The notes: generated from the sequence alone by a model not told the origin. Positions 16,586-25,344 are shown, counted from the first letter of the stretch. The stretch: DNA of 64,000 bases from Flavobacterium sp. 1355 (GCF_017833415.1 NZ_JAFICC010000012.1:160739-224738), one strand, 5' to 3'. Numbers and translations: made by a program.

Positions 16586-17680
16586 ATGAAAATCAAAAAT
16601 ATAATAGAAGTTCTCGAAGAAATGGCTCCGTTGGCTTACGCCGAAGATTTTGATAATGTTGGACTTTTAGTGGGTGATGCCGAAGCTGAAAGCACAGGTG
16701 TTTTGGTATGCCATGATGCTTTAGAAAATGTTATTGAAGAAGCCATTACAAAGAATTGCAATTTGGTGGTTTGTTTTCACCCTATTTTATTTTCAGGAAT
16801 TAAAAAAATTACGGGAAAGAATTACGTAGAGCGCGCCACTCTAAAGGCTATTAAAAATGACATTGCTATTTATGCTGTTCACACAGCGCTTGACAATCAT
16901 TTGCAGGGAGTCAATAAGATTTTCTGTGATGCGTTAGGATTAAAAAATAACAAAATTTTAATTCCGAAACAGCATTTTATTCAAAAACTAGTTACTTATA
17001 CCGTTCCCGAAAATGCCCAAAAAGTACGTCAGGCGATGTTTGATGCCGGCGCAGGAACAATTGGAAATTATGACAATTGCAGTTTTAACTCTAACGGAAC
17101 AGGAACTTACAAAGGAAATAATGAAAGTAACCCTGTAATTGGAGAACGTCACGAACTAACAGAAACTGAAGAAATAAAAATTGAAGTTACGTTTGAAAAA
17201 CATCTACAATCCAGGATTCTAAAAGCGCTTTTTGCCAATCATATTTATGAAGAAGTAGCTTATGAAATTTATGATCTGCAAAATCAGCATCAGAATATTG
17301 GCTTAGGAATGGTTGGCGAATTTGAAACTGAAATGGACCAAAAAGACTTTCTGATTTTTATAAAAGAAAAAATGATTGCTGACGGAATTCGCCATTCTGC
17401 TTTTACAGGAAAAAAAATTAAGAAAGTGGCTGTTTTGGGCGGCTCCGGGAGTTTTGCCATAAAAAATGCAATTCAGGCAGGAGCAGATGCATTTTTAACC
17501 GCCGATTTGAAGTACCACCAGTTTTATGAAGCTGAAAACAAGTTACTTTTGGCAGATATTGGTCATTTTGAGAGCGAACGCTATACAAAAAATTATATTG
17601 TTGATTATCTTCGAAAAAAAATCCTTAATTTTGCCATCATTTTATCGGAAGAAAATACAAATCCAGTTAAGTACTTATAG
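16586..17680 (+). CDS. Nif3-like dinuclear metal centre protein (YbgI/YqfO type)
   Basis: A cytoplasmic protein of the Nif3/YqfO family, often annotated as GTP cyclohydrolase 1 type 2-like, with a toroidal hexamer and a two-metal site. 364 residues from ATG 16586; a TTG at 16562 is less likely. Seen: EDFDNVGLLVGD, CFHPILFSGIKKI, VHTALDNHLQGVN, an inserted PII-like domain (about 130-235), then GGSGSFAIKNAIQAGADAFLTADLKYHQF and ADIGHFESE. All metal-ligand histidines and acidic residues expected are there. The true activity of the family is unsettled. It is followed after 3 bases by the coiled-coil gene, forming an operon. Confidence 0.92.
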   Translation: MKIKNIIEVLEEMAPLAYAEDFDNVGLLVGDAEAESTGVLVCHDALENVIEEAITKNCNLVVCFHPILFSGIKKITGKNYVERATLKAIKNDIAIYAVHTALDNHLQGVNKIFCDALGLKNNKILIPKQHFIQKLVTYTVPENAQKVRQAMFDAGAGTIGNYDNCSFNSNGTGTYKGNNESNPVIGERHELTETEEIKIEVTFEKHLQSRILKALFANHIYEEVAYEIYDLQNQHQNIGLGMVGEFETEMDQKDFLIFIKEKMIADGIRHSAFTGKKIKKVAVLGGSGSFAIKNAIQAGADAFLTADLKYHQFYEAENKLLLADIGHFESERYTKNYIVDYLRKKILNFAIILSEENTNPVKYL

Positions 17681-17683
17681 AAT

Positions 17684-18463
17684 ATGACGAATACGAAAGA
17701 ATTAAGTGTTGAGGACAAGTTAAGAGCAATATATGATTTACAGCTTATTGACTCTAGAATTGACGAAATCAGAAACGTTAGAGGAGAACTTCCTTTAGAG
17801 GTAGAAGATTTAGAAGATGAAGTTGCGGGCTTAAGCACACGTTCAGAGAAACTGAAAAGTGAACTTGAAGTAATTGAGGAGCAAATCAAAGCAAAGAAAA
17901 ATGCAATTGAGGAGCATAAAGAAGTGATCAAAAAATACACTAAACAACAAGAATCAGTTCGTAATAACAGAGAATTTAATTCTTTGACTAAAGAGGTTGA
18001 ATTTCAGGAATTAGAAATCCAATTGGCTGAAAAGCAAATCAAAGAAATGAAAGCTTCTATCGAACATAAAAAAGAAGTTATTTCTAATTTAAAAGAAAAA
18101 CTTGACGCTAAAAGCTCACATTTAAAACATAAAAAATCTGAATTAGACGCTATTATGGCTGAAACTCAAAAAGAAGAAATCTTCTTGTCTGAGAAATCTG
18201 CTGAATTTTCTGCTCTAATCGAAGAAAGATTATTAGCTGCTTACAACAGAATCAGAAGCAGTGTACGTAATGGTCTGGCTGTTGTATCTATCGAAAGAGG
18301 AGCTTCTGCAGGATCATTCTTTACAATTCCGCCTCAAACTCAGGTTGAGATTGCTTCAAGAAAGAAAATCATCACTGATGAGCACTCTGGAAGAATTTTG
18401 GTTGACAGTGCGTTAGCAGAAGAAGAGAAAGAAAAAATGGAACAATTGTTCGCTAAAATCTAA
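17684..18463 (+). CDS. Coiled-coil protein with degenerate C4 zinc-ribbon domain
   Basis: 259 residues: a long coiled coil (about 12-180, heptads rich in Glu/Lys) and a C-terminal domain resembling the DUF164/C4-type zinc ribbon. That domain keeps the frame (FFTIPPQTQVEIASRKKII, then EHSGRILVD), but the four zinc cysteines are missing. The protein has no cysteine at all. The positions read S, S, D and S, so zinc binding is improbable. It forms an operon with the Nif3-like gene (3-base gap), an association common in this phylum. Function is unknown. A strong terminator follows. Confidence 0.88.
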   Translation: MTNTKELSVEDKLRAIYDLQLIDSRIDEIRNVRGELPLEVEDLEDEVAGLSTRSEKLKSELEVIEEQIKAKKNAIEEHKEVIKKYTKQQESVRNNREFNSLTKEVEFQELEIQLAEKQIKEMKASIEHKKEVISNLKEKLDAKSSHLKHKKSELDAIMAETQKEEIFLSEKSAEFSALIEERLLAAYNRIRSSVRNGLAVVSIERGASAGSFFTIPPQTQVEIASRKKIITDEHSGRILVDSALAEEEKEKMEQLFAKI

Positions 18464-18470
18464 ATAAGTT

Positions 18471-18498
18471 AGTCCCGATTAATCGGGACTTTTTTTTA
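18471..18498 (+). terminator. Intrinsic terminator of the Nif3/coiled-coil operon
   Basis: AGTCCCGATT pairs exactly with AATCGGGACT (18471-18490), followed by eight T. Confidence 0.95.
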
Positions 18499-18503
18499 TA
18501 TTC

Positions 18504-18588
18504 TTTTGCCACAGATTAAAAGATTAATGTAGATTAAATCATTCAAGTCTGAAATGAAACCCGCGCAAATCTTTAATCTGTAGCAAAA
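18504..18588. repeat. Imperfect inverted repeat, intergenic
   Basis: The left arm (18504-18526, TTTTGCCACAGATTAAAAGA) and the right arm (about 18568-18588, AAATCTTTAATCTGTAGCAAA) are largely complementary. It belongs to the same GCCAC-type hairpin class as the elements near 752 and 31141. Confidence 0.6.
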
Positions 18589-18643
18589 CTTTTTTAGCAG
18601 GTTTTAAAATCATATTTTTTATCTTTAGAAAAAAATTTAAGTT

Positions 18644-19531
18644 TTGGGAATCAGAAAAGGAATTCGTTTTATTACTTTAAAATCGGTCGGATCATATATT
18701 AATCTTCTTAGTTATGTACGTCCTCAAAAAGCTGTCGCACTTTCTTACGCTCTTTTTAGTCAGCCACGAATAGGCAGATTACATAAAGACAAATTACCCA
18801 AAATATTAAGAAATACAGCAACAGAAACATTTCATCATAACGAACATCACTTTCAAACTTATATCTGGAAAGGCAACGAAACCAAAATCTTACTCGTTCA
18901 CGGATGGGAAAGCAATGCTTCGCGCTGGAAAAAAACCTTACCTCATCTTCAAAAATCAGGAAGCACTATTATAGCAATTGATGCTCCCGCTCATGGGCAA
19001 AGCAGCGGAAAAGAATTCAATGTTCCCCTTTATGCAGAATTCATTAATAAGGCTGTAGAAAAATACCAGCCCACAATTATTATTGGCCACTCTATAGGCG
19101 GTGCCGCATCTGTCTATCATCAGTATTTATTTCCGAATACCAGCATTAATAAAATGGTTATTCTGGGAGCTCCTTCAGATTTAAAAACTTTAATTGACAA
19201 TTATATCGCAATGCTGAGTCTGAACACCAAAATGTTTTCACTTCTGGAGAGCAAATTCATGGAAAGATTCAATTTTAAACTGGAAGATTTTTCAGGGCAA
19301 AAATTTGCTTCAGTATTCAATGTTTCGGGGTTAATTGCACATGACACTTCAGATAAAATTGTTGCTTTTGAAGAAGGGAAAAAAATCCACAGCAACTGGA
19401 AAAATAGTCAGTTTATTGAAACAAAAGGGTTAGGACATGGAATGCATGATGATGAATTGTACGACAAAATAATTGAGTTTCTGTTTAGCGAACAAAACAC
19501 TCAGGCTCAACTTGACAAAGATTCAGAATAA
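18644..19531 (+). CDS. Alpha/beta hydrolase
   Basis: A 295-residue alpha/beta-hydrolase. The oxyanion-hole LLVHGWESNASRW, the nucleophile elbow GHSIGG with catalytic Ser, and a C-terminal GLGHGMHDDE supplying the His are visible; an Asp in the HDTSDKIV strand likely completes the triad. No signal peptide. The substrate is unknown. The frame begins with TTG at 18644, and no ATG lies near enough to replace it, so the start is the weakest point. It is convergent with the ArsR gene, 18 bases away, with no clear terminator between them. Confidence 0.85.
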   Translation: MGIRKGIRFITLKSVGSYINLLSYVRPQKAVALSYALFSQPRIGRLHKDKLPKILRNTATETFHHNEHHFQTYIWKGNETKILLVHGWESNASRWKKTLPHLQKSGSTIIAIDAPAHGQSSGKEFNVPLYAEFINKAVEKYQPTIIIGHSIGGAASVYHQYLFPNTSINKMVILGAPSDLKTLIDNYIAMLSLNTKMFSLLESKFMERFNFKLEDFSGQKFASVFNVSGLIAHDTSDKIVAFEEGKKIHSNWKNSQFIETKGLGHGMHDDELYDKIIEFLFSEQNTQAQLDKDSE

Positions 19532-19549
19532 AAGATTTGCCCGTTTTGA

Positions 19550-20227
19550 TCAAACCACAATCCTGAAATGCTTCAAAAGCTCTTTTTCTCCTTTTCCTGT
19601 AATTTGTATCGCTCTGGAATCTTTAGTTCTTCTTAACCAATCTTCTGCAATCATTTTATTTAATAAAGAAGCCCCGAGTGAACCTGCAATATGATTTTTT
19701 CTTTCGCTCCAGTCCAGGCATGGTTTCAGGAATAATCGTCTTTGTTTTTTTATTTCCTCCAGATTAATCCCAAAATCAGAAAACCATTTTACACCTTCCT
19801 GACTTACTTCGAATTTATTTTCAGAATCGAGAATAATTTTTTGCTCTAAAAGACTTTCGGCAACAGCCACACCAATTTTTCCGGCCAAATGATCGTAGCA
19901 TGTTCTACAGTGTTTTATTGACGAATGTTTTTCAGAATTCTTTTTTTGAGATACTGCCGGCGGAATCAGGCTTGCCATTGCTTCTATTGCATAAGCTGTT
20001 TCTTTATTAGAAAATCTATAATATTTATGGCGTCCCTGTTTTTCTACACAAAGTAAACCAGCGTCTAAAAGCTTCGCCAAATGCATACTCATATTCTGCG
20101 GAGAAGTATTGGCTGTAATAGCAAGTTCGGTAGCTGTAAATGCTTTTCCATCAAGCAATGTCCACATAATTGCTGCCCGGGTTGGATCTCCAATTAATGA
20201 GGCAATTTTTATAAATTGATCTTCCAT
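19550..20227 (-). CDS. ArsR-family winged-helix transcriptional regulator
   Basis: 225 residues: an N-terminal ArsR winged helix (about 5-85: IGDPTRAAIMWTLLDGKAF, then TANTSPQNMSMHLAKLLDAGLL) and a longer C-terminal domain containing KHCRTCYDHLAGKIGV (two Cys, one His) that may bind a metal or sense redox state. ArsR proteins of this ~220-residue type often sit next to ABM monooxygenase genes. It is divergent from the P450 gene with 76 bases between, where a -7 box and a GTATTGT/ACAATAC inverted repeat lie, so it probably regulates the P450-ABM unit and itself. Confidence 0.88.
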   Translation of the reverse strand: MEDQFIKIASLIGDPTRAAIMWTLLDGKAFTATELAITANTSPQNMSMHLAKLLDAGLLCVEKQGRHKYYRFSNKETAYAIEAMASLIPPAVSQKKNSEKHSSIKHCRTCYDHLAGKIGVAVAESLLEQKIILDSENKFEVSQEGVKWFSDFGINLEEIKKQRRLFLKPCLDWSERKNHIAGSLGASLLNKMIAEDWLRRTKDSRAIQITGKGEKELLKHFRIVV

Positions 20228-20258
20228 TTTATGTATTCATAGTTAAATCCAAACTTAA

Positions 20259-20300
20259 GTATTGTGTTGTAAAGTTAAATAACTTTGCTAAAAACAATAC
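20259..20300. promoter_or_regulatory. Candidate ArsR operator/promoter of the P450 unit
   Basis: GTATTGT (20259-20265) and ACAATAC (20294-20300) form an inverted repeat that flanks the P450 -7 box TAACTTTG (20280-20287). This position fits repression by the divergent regulator, but the spacing is wide and the match short. Confidence 0.35.
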
Positions 20301-20303
20301 ACT

Positions 20304-21455
20304 ATGTCGTCGTTATTTCTACAATCTGAAGTAAAAAATCCATACACTATTTATCAGAAAATGATAAAAGAAAATCCAGTTTATTGGGATGAAACAAATA
20401 AAATCTGGGCGATTTATTCTTATGAATTTTGTGTTGAAATATTAAAAAACCCTGATGCTCAAATTCCGGCATTTCCTCCAAATGAAAAGCTTAATGAATA
20501 TGTTTTAAAAATCATTGCTAATCTTGCCCGATTATCAGATGGTGTTCAGCATATGGTTGCAAAAGAAACCGCAACTATTCTTTTTTCTCATATGAAAACT
20601 AGTGGAATTCAACTGTTATTAGAAAAATTATTCCAAAAAAATAGCGTTTTAAATCAAATAAACTGGGTAGATTCTATCTGCAAAAAACTTCCTGTTCTCA
20701 CGGTTTTAAAAAGTTTTGATTTTGATGAAGAAGATTGCCTTTTTATTATCGAAAACATAGCAGTGTTTCTAAAAATAATGCAGCCTGTTAAAACAGATGA
20801 AGAAGTTGAGATGCTTAATGACATTTCGAAGAAAATTTATTTAATAACCGAAAAACATATTCGCAAATTATCTTTTTATGAAAGTTTACTGGATAAGATT
20901 TCTTCATCTTACACCATTTCAAAAGAAGCAGTAGTTTCTATTTGCGTTAGTAATTTAATCGGACTAATTATTCAAAGTTATGATGCCGGGAGAGGGCTTT
21001 TAAGCAATTCATTATTGCAGTTTTTTTTAAAAGAAAACCCTCTTCAAAATCAAATTGACAAGACATGGATAGAGAAAATGGTTATTGAAACATTACGGTT
21101 TGACCCGCCAATTCACAATACCAGGCGAGTTGCCGTTGCCAATATCGAACTGAATGGAATTACGATCAAAAAAGATGATTTAATTTTAGTGGTTCTTGCT
21201 GCTGCAAATCGTGATCCTGATCATTTTGGAAATTCGATTATTTTTGATGTTAAAAGAGAAAATAATAATGAGCATCTGACTTTTGGAGCTGGCGGGCATA
21301 TGTGCCTGGCAAAGTATTTTTCTGTTCAGTTGGCAACCGAAGCTTTATATTATTTATTTACCCATTACAAAGTTTCATTATTAGGAAATGAAGCAGAATA
21401 TGAACCTATGATAAATGCCAGATTACCGAAAGCGATCTGGATTTCAATTTTATAA
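20304..21455 (+). CDS. Cytochrome P450
   Basis: A soluble bacterial-type P450 of 383 residues. The heme-ligand loop FGAGGHMCLA (C334), the K-helix ExxR (E262-R265 in IETLRFDPP) and RVAVANIELNG are clear. The I-helix reads IIQSYDAGRGLLSN: where related bacterial P450s have an Ala-Thr pair for oxygen activation, this one has Ala228-Gly229, so the usual threonine is missing. Electron partners are not adjacent. The ABM monooxygenase follows after 15 bases, and the divergent ArsR gene probably controls both. Substrate unknown. Confidence 0.92.
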   Translation: MSSLFLQSEVKNPYTIYQKMIKENPVYWDETNKIWAIYSYEFCVEILKNPDAQIPAFPPNEKLNEYVLKIIANLARLSDGVQHMVAKETATILFSHMKTSGIQLLLEKLFQKNSVLNQINWVDSICKKLPVLTVLKSFDFDEEDCLFIIENIAVFLKIMQPVKTDEEVEMLNDISKKIYLITEKHIRKLSFYESLLDKISSSYTISKEAVVSICVSNLIGLIIQSYDAGRGLLSNSLLQFFLKENPLQNQIDKTWIEKMVIETLRFDPPIHNTRRVAVANIELNGITIKKDDLILVVLAAANRDPDHFGNSIIFDVKRENNNEHLTFGAGGHMCLAKYFSVQLATEALYYLFTHYKVSLLGNEAEYEPMINARLPKAIWISIL

Positions 21456-21470
21456 TTTTAAACTAAAAAA

Positions 21471-21815
21471 ATGATAGCAGTAATTTTTGAAGTCATTCCA
21501 AACAAAGGAAAAAAAGAAGAATATCTTGATATTGCAGCAAAATTGAGACCCGAATTAGATACTATTGAAGGCTTTATTTCTATAGAAAGATTTCAGAGTT
21601 TTAATGATCCCGAAAAAGTTTTGTCTCTTTCTTTCTGGCGGGATGAAGAAAGCATTCAGCAATGGAGAAATCTTGAAATGCATCGTTATGCTCAGTCAAA
21701 AGGCAGAAATGAGATTTTTAAAGATTATCATTTAAGGGTTGCAACCGTAGTTCGCGATTATGGAATGTTTGAAAGAAAAGAAGCTCCGGGAGACAGTTTT
21801 AAATTTCATTCTTGA
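21471..21815 (+). CDS. Antibiotic biosynthesis monooxygenase (ABM) domain protein
   Basis: A 114-residue dimeric alpha+beta barrel (ABM) protein. The opening MIAVIFEVIPNKGKKEEYLDIAAKLRPEL, EGFISIERFQS, LSLSFWRDEESIQQWRN and HRYAQSKGR are typical. Such domains act as cofactor-free monooxygenases, heme-degrading enzymes or detoxifying proteins. The pairing with P450 and ArsR suggests a small oxidation module for a xenobiotic or secondary metabolite, which is an inference. It is the last gene of the unit; a 200-base repeat-rich spacer follows. Confidence 0.88.
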   Translation: MIAVIFEVIPNKGKKEEYLDIAAKLRPELDTIEGFISIERFQSFNDPEKVLSLSFWRDEESIQQWRNLEMHRYAQSKGRNEIFKDYHLRVATVVRDYGMFERKEAPGDSFKFHS

Positions 21816-21831
21816 TAGGCTAAGGTTCTGA

Positions 21832-21871
21832 GATACTAAGATACTAAGATACTAAGATGCTAAGGTTCTAA
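21832..21871. repeat. Tandem octamer repeat, intergenic
   Basis: Five 8-base units in a row: GATACTAA three times, then GATGCTAA and GGTTCTAA. Further down (about 21951-21992) the spacer has irregular AAAATCT-type repeats. No coding sequence is present. Confidence 0.8.
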
Positions 21872-22003
21872 GCTTTTTTCTTTGGATAAAAAAATTTTAT
21901 TCTTATCCCGAATAGATATGCTAACGCAAATTTCTAAAATTCCAAAAATCCAGAACCCAAAATCTAAAGTCTAAAATCTCAAATCTAAAATCTTTTTTTT
22001 GCC

Positions 22004-22011
22004 TACTTTTG
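22004..22011 (+). promoter_or_regulatory. Candidate -7 box giving a near-leaderless pseudouridine-synthase mRNA
   Basis: TACTTTTG matches TAnnTTTG and ends only 5 bases before the ATG at 22016, so the mRNA would be leaderless or nearly so. Confidence 0.4.
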
Positions 22012-22015
22012 CAGT

Positions 22016-22828
22016 ATGGAAGAGAATTTAAAACGTCTTAATAAATTTATTGGAGAAACCGGTTATTGTTCCCGTCGTGAAGCCGATAAACTTATTGAGG
22101 AAGGACGTGTAACAATAAATGGCATTGTGCCCGAAATGGGAACAAAAGTTTCGGCAAATGATGAAGTACGCATAGACGGAAAACTGATTGTGGAGAAACA
22201 CGAAAAACCGGTGTATCTTGCTTTTAACAAACCGGTTGGAATAGAATGTACAACCAATCTGGAGGTTCGAAACAATATTGTTGATTATATTAATTATCCA
22301 AAACGTATTTTCCCAATCGGAAGGCTTGATAAAGCAAGCGAAGGACTAATTTTTATGACAAATGATGGTGATATCGTAAATAAGATTTTGCGTGCCAGAA
22401 ACAACCACGAAAAAGAGTATACTGTAACAGTAAACAAACCAATTACAGATCGTTTTATACAAAGAATGGGAAATGGTGTTCCGATATTGGATACGGTGAC
22501 CCGAAAATGTAAAGTCGAACAAATTAGTAAAACTACTTTCAAAATCATTCTGACGCAAGGGTTAAACCGCCAAATCCGTAGAATGTGCGAATATTTAGGC
22601 TACGATGTTACTGCTTTAAAACGTATTCGTATTATTAATATTTCGTTGGATGTACCTGTTGGCCGCTACAGGGATTTAACCGATGCTGAAATAAAAGAAT
22701 TAAACCAATTGATCGAACCATCAAGTAAAACGGAGGAAGCGAGTCTGCCAAAAACAGAAGCGCCAAAACGCAGAACAGAGTTTATTTCAAAGCATGATCC
22801 GAGATTTAAAAAAAAGGGAGATTATTAA
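22016..22828 (+). CDS. rluF: 23S rRNA pseudouridine synthase, RluF-like
   Basis: 270 residues of the RsuA/RluB/E/F family, which isomerise uridine to pseudouridine in rRNA. An N-terminal S4 RNA-binding domain (about 5-60: LNKFIGETGYCSRREADKLIEEGRVTINGI) is followed by the catalytic domain with AFNKPVGIECTT, the active-site GRLDKASEGLIF (D105) and GLNRQIRRMCEYLGYDV. The short C-terminal tail is basic (KRRTEFISKHDPRFKKK). RluF (U2604) is the closest fit, though RluB/RluE cannot be excluded by eye. Convergent with the LytTR gene, with a shared terminator. Confidence 0.88.
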   Translation: MEENLKRLNKFIGETGYCSRREADKLIEEGRVTINGIVPEMGTKVSANDEVRIDGKLIVEKHEKPVYLAFNKPVGIECTTNLEVRNNIVDYINYPKRIFPIGRLDKASEGLIFMTNDGDIVNKILRARNNHEKEYTVTVNKPITDRFIQRMGNGVPILDTVTRKCKVEQISKTTFKIILTQGLNRQIRRMCEYLGYDVTALKRIRIINISLDVPVGRYRDLTDAEIKELNQLIEPSSKTEEASLPKTEAPKRRTEFISKHDPRFKKKGDY

Positions 22829-22842
22829 ATAATCTCCCTTTT
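22815..22842. terminator. Bidirectional terminator overlapping the end of rluF
   Basis: GGGAGATTATT pairs with AATCTCCC, with A-run and T-run on opposite sides. The stem includes the last rluF codons and stop, and it serves the convergent LytTR gene ending at 22846. Confidence 0.85.
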
Positions 22843-22845
22843 TTA

Positions 22846-23592
22846 TTACTTCAATACTCTGAAATTTTTCACAAAATCTTTGTACTTATCGCTTAAGGTT
22901 ATTTTGTGCTTTCCCTTTAAGATAACCAGATTATCATTGACAATGATTTCTTCTATCTTGCTTGCATTTACGATATAATTACGATGCGTCTGGAAAAATT
23001 TTGCCGGATCCAGTAACTGAATGATTTTAGTTAAAGATATCAAAATTACAAATTTATCGGTTTCGGTGATAACGTTGCAATAGCGGTCTTCTACTTCAAT
23101 GTATACAATATCCTCAAATCTTACTTTCTTCAGAGCTTTATTCTTTTTTATAAAAAGCGAATCATCACTTATTATCGTATTTTGATCCTCGCTATGAAAA
23201 ACATTTGGCTGTCCGTAAAATTTCTCTACAGCCATTTCGAGTGCATATAAGATTTCAAGCTCATTAAAAGGTTTCATCAAAAAACTAAATGGCTTTGTAA
23301 GCTTTGCCCTTTCAAAAATCTGGCGGTCTTTTGAGCTTGTCAGAAACACAAATGGTTTTACACCATTTGGTACAATATTTATCGTTTCGGCAAAAGTTAT
23401 TCCGTCCGGATTTCCGTCCAGAAAAACATCGATTACTACAATATCAACCGTATTATTGTAGAACATTTTCAACGCTTCGCTATAAGTTGGGGCAATACCG
23501 ACTACAGTATAATTATTTTGTGTGAGCACTTTTACAAGAGCATCACTTTCTGTTGGGGTGTCCTCAATAATAAGGACATTTATATTATCCAT
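22846..23592 (-). CDS. LytTR-family response regulator
   Basis: A 248-residue response regulator. The receiver domain (about 1-125) has the acidic pair at D11, phospho-acceptor D55 (IVVIDVFLDG), a conserved Ser in LTSSKDR and the Lys in LMKPFNE. A LytTR DNA-binding domain (about 140-248) shows FEDIVYIEVEDRYCNVIT and FFQTHRNYIVNASKI. LytTR factors bind pairs of short imperfect repeats upstream of targets. The start overlaps the kinase stop by 8 bases, so kinase and regulator are translationally coupled. No other clear target lies beside the operon. Confidence 0.95.
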   Translation of the reverse strand: MDNINVLIIEDTPTESDALVKVLTQNNYTVVGIAPTYSEALKMFYNNTVDIVVIDVFLDGNPDGITFAETINIVPNGVKPFVFLTSSKDRQIFERAKLTKPFSFLMKPFNELEILYALEMAVEKFYGQPNVFHSEDQNTIISDDSLFIKKNKALKKVRFEDIVYIEVEDRYCNVITETDKFVILISLTKIIQLLDPAKFFQTHRNYIVNASKIEEIIVNDNLVILKGKHKITLSDKYKDFVKNFRVLK

Positions 23593-25336
23593 TATTTTTA
23601 AACTTTGGTAATGCTATAATTATTTTAGTTCCAACATTTTCTTCACTTTCAATTTCGAGTTTTCCTCCATTTTTATTGATCATGCTTTTACATAACTGCA
23701 TTCCTAAACCGGTTCCTATTATGTCGTCGTTTTTCTTTTTAGAAAGCAGGACAGTTTCTTTTAGCAATTCTTCTTTTGTTGCTTTGCTCATTCCCAATCC
23801 GGAATCTTCTATAACCAGGTAACAAAATTCTTCTGAAGAAGGTCTTGAATAAATAGAAATAGACCCATTTTCATTAGAAAATTTAATTGCATTATCTAAA
23901 AAATTCCGAATGACTATCTTCAGCGAATCCATATCGGCATATACATAGTCTGAAGTATTGACATCATTTTTAAAATCAATGTTTTTGTTCAGCATCAAAG
24001 GCTTATAGTTGTATTCTACATGTTGCACAATCGAAGCGAGATGCAGTGATTCCTGATAAAAATAAGCTTGTTTGGTTTGCAATAAAGCCCAATTAAGCAG
24101 ATTATCTAATAAATTATAAGCACCGTTGGCAATTGTACTATTGTTATGAAGCAAAACATCCAGTTCTGAAAAGTTTTTGCTTTCCAGATTTTCCAGCAAT
24201 TTGCCGTTACTTGTTTTTAAGGCATTTACAGAAGATCGCAAATCATGGCTTACTATAGAAAACAACTTGTCTTTTGTAGCATTCAACTCGTCGAGTTCGT
24301 TCTTTTGTGCTAAGATTATTTTGTTGTTCTTAATTTTTTGCCTGTAAAAATAAACTCCTGTACCAAATAAAATGAATAACAAAACAGACGAAGCCAGAAA
24401 TCCATTTCTTTCAGCTGCTTTTACTTTGTTTTCTGCTTGAAGAATATCTACTTGTTTTTGCTTTTGTTTTACAGCAAATTTCTTTTCAAGATCTGCAATT
24501 GCCCAGACTTTGTTTTGGTCGTTTAGAGAATCTTTCCATATTTCGTATTCTTTTCTGTAAACTAATGCAGCCTGAAAATTCTTTCTGTTTTCTTCGACTG
24601 CTGCCATATTTTTAGCAGCCATCCTTTTAATCTCAAATGACTTTATTTTTTTAGAAAGAGCATATGCTTTTTCAAAGTACGGTATTGCTTTATTGTCATT
24701 GTATTGAACATAGTATAAATTGGCAAGAATTAAATAAGATTCCGCCAGCAATAAAGTATCTTTCTGAGCTTCATGTAATTCAGAATTTTCAATTAAATAA
24801 TCTTCAGCCTTAGAAAATTCATTAAGATGTAAGTAACATAAACCAATATTCTGCAAAACATCACTCTTTTTAAAATCGTAAGTGCTTTCGGGAAGTTTCT
24901 CAATAAAATTGAAATATCCCAAAGCAAGCTTAAATTCATTTTGTTCCAAAGCTATTTCCCCTAAAAAGAAACTCACATTATGATAAAATGCAAATTTCTT
25001 TGAAACAAGTCTGAATTCATTTTTAGCTTCTTTAAAAAGCTTTTTCCTTAAAAAACTAACCGCTCTAAAGTAATGACAATAGTCGTTTAATTCCAGAGCG
25101 TTGTTCTTTGTAAGTTGTTTCATAGAATAAACCAAAGTTGAGTCCCATTCCTTCTCAAAAAAGAATTTTTGGGCCTTATCAAAATTAATTTCTTCTTTAT
25201 ATTTAATTTTCTCTTTATTTACTTCGATTTTTAACGAACTTTCGTTTAATCTTTTTTGAGAAAAAAGAATGAAAGGGAAAAAAAATAATAATAAAACAAC
25301 TAAAAAATTTATTCCTGTTTTTTTTTCTCTTAACAT
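23585..25336 (-). CDS. TPR-containing sensor histidine kinase
   Basis: A 583-residue membrane kinase, partner of the LytTR regulator. An N-terminal hydrophobic signal (LVVLLLFFFPFILF), TPR-like repeats (about 45-290) in the periplasm, a membrane helix (312-331), a short coiled coil, HisKA with H364 in IVSHDLRSSVNALK, and an HATPase domain (RNFLDNAIKFS, DSGLGMS, GTGLGMQL). The H-box has Ser-Ser-Val instead of the usual Thr-Pro-Leu, a common variant in these Bacteroidota TPR kinases. It begins 8 bases after the unknown gene and overlaps the regulator, forming a three-gene operon. Confidence 0.92.
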   Translation of the reverse strand: MLREKKTGINFLVVLLLFFFPFILFSQKRLNESSLKIEVNKEKIKYKEEINFDKAQKFFFEKEWDSTLVYSMKQLTKNNALELNDYCHYFRAVSFLRKKLFKEAKNEFRLVSKKFAFYHNVSFFLGEIALEQNEFKLALGYFNFIEKLPESTYDFKKSDVLQNIGLCYLHLNEFSKAEDYLIENSELHEAQKDTLLLAESYLILANLYYVQYNDNKAIPYFEKAYALSKKIKSFEIKRMAAKNMAAVEENRKNFQAALVYRKEYEIWKDSLNDQNKVWAIADLEKKFAVKQKQKQVDILQAENKVKAAERNGFLASSVLLFILFGTGVYFYRQKIKNNKIILAQKNELDELNATKDKLFSIVSHDLRSSVNALKTSNGKLLENLESKNFSELDVLLHNNSTIANGAYNLLDNLLNWALLQTKQAYFYQESLHLASIVQHVEYNYKPLMLNKNIDFKNDVNTSDYVYADMDSLKIVIRNFLDNAIKFSNENGSISIYSRPSSEEFCYLVIEDSGLGMSKATKEELLKETVLLSKKKNDDIIGTGLGMQLCKSMINKNGGKLEIESEENVGTKIIIALPKFKNNG

Positions 25337-25344
25337 ATAATCAA

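Noticed and set aside
21832..21871. Short tandem units that could be mistaken for a CRISPR array
   Set aside because: The units are only 8 bases and directly adjacent, with no spacers and no cas gene nearby; this is a simple tandem repeat.
23585..25336. Kinase as a broken gene because its H-box lacks Thr-Pro
   Set aside because: SHDLRSS is a frequent H-box variant in this phylum, and the ATP-binding motifs are intact.
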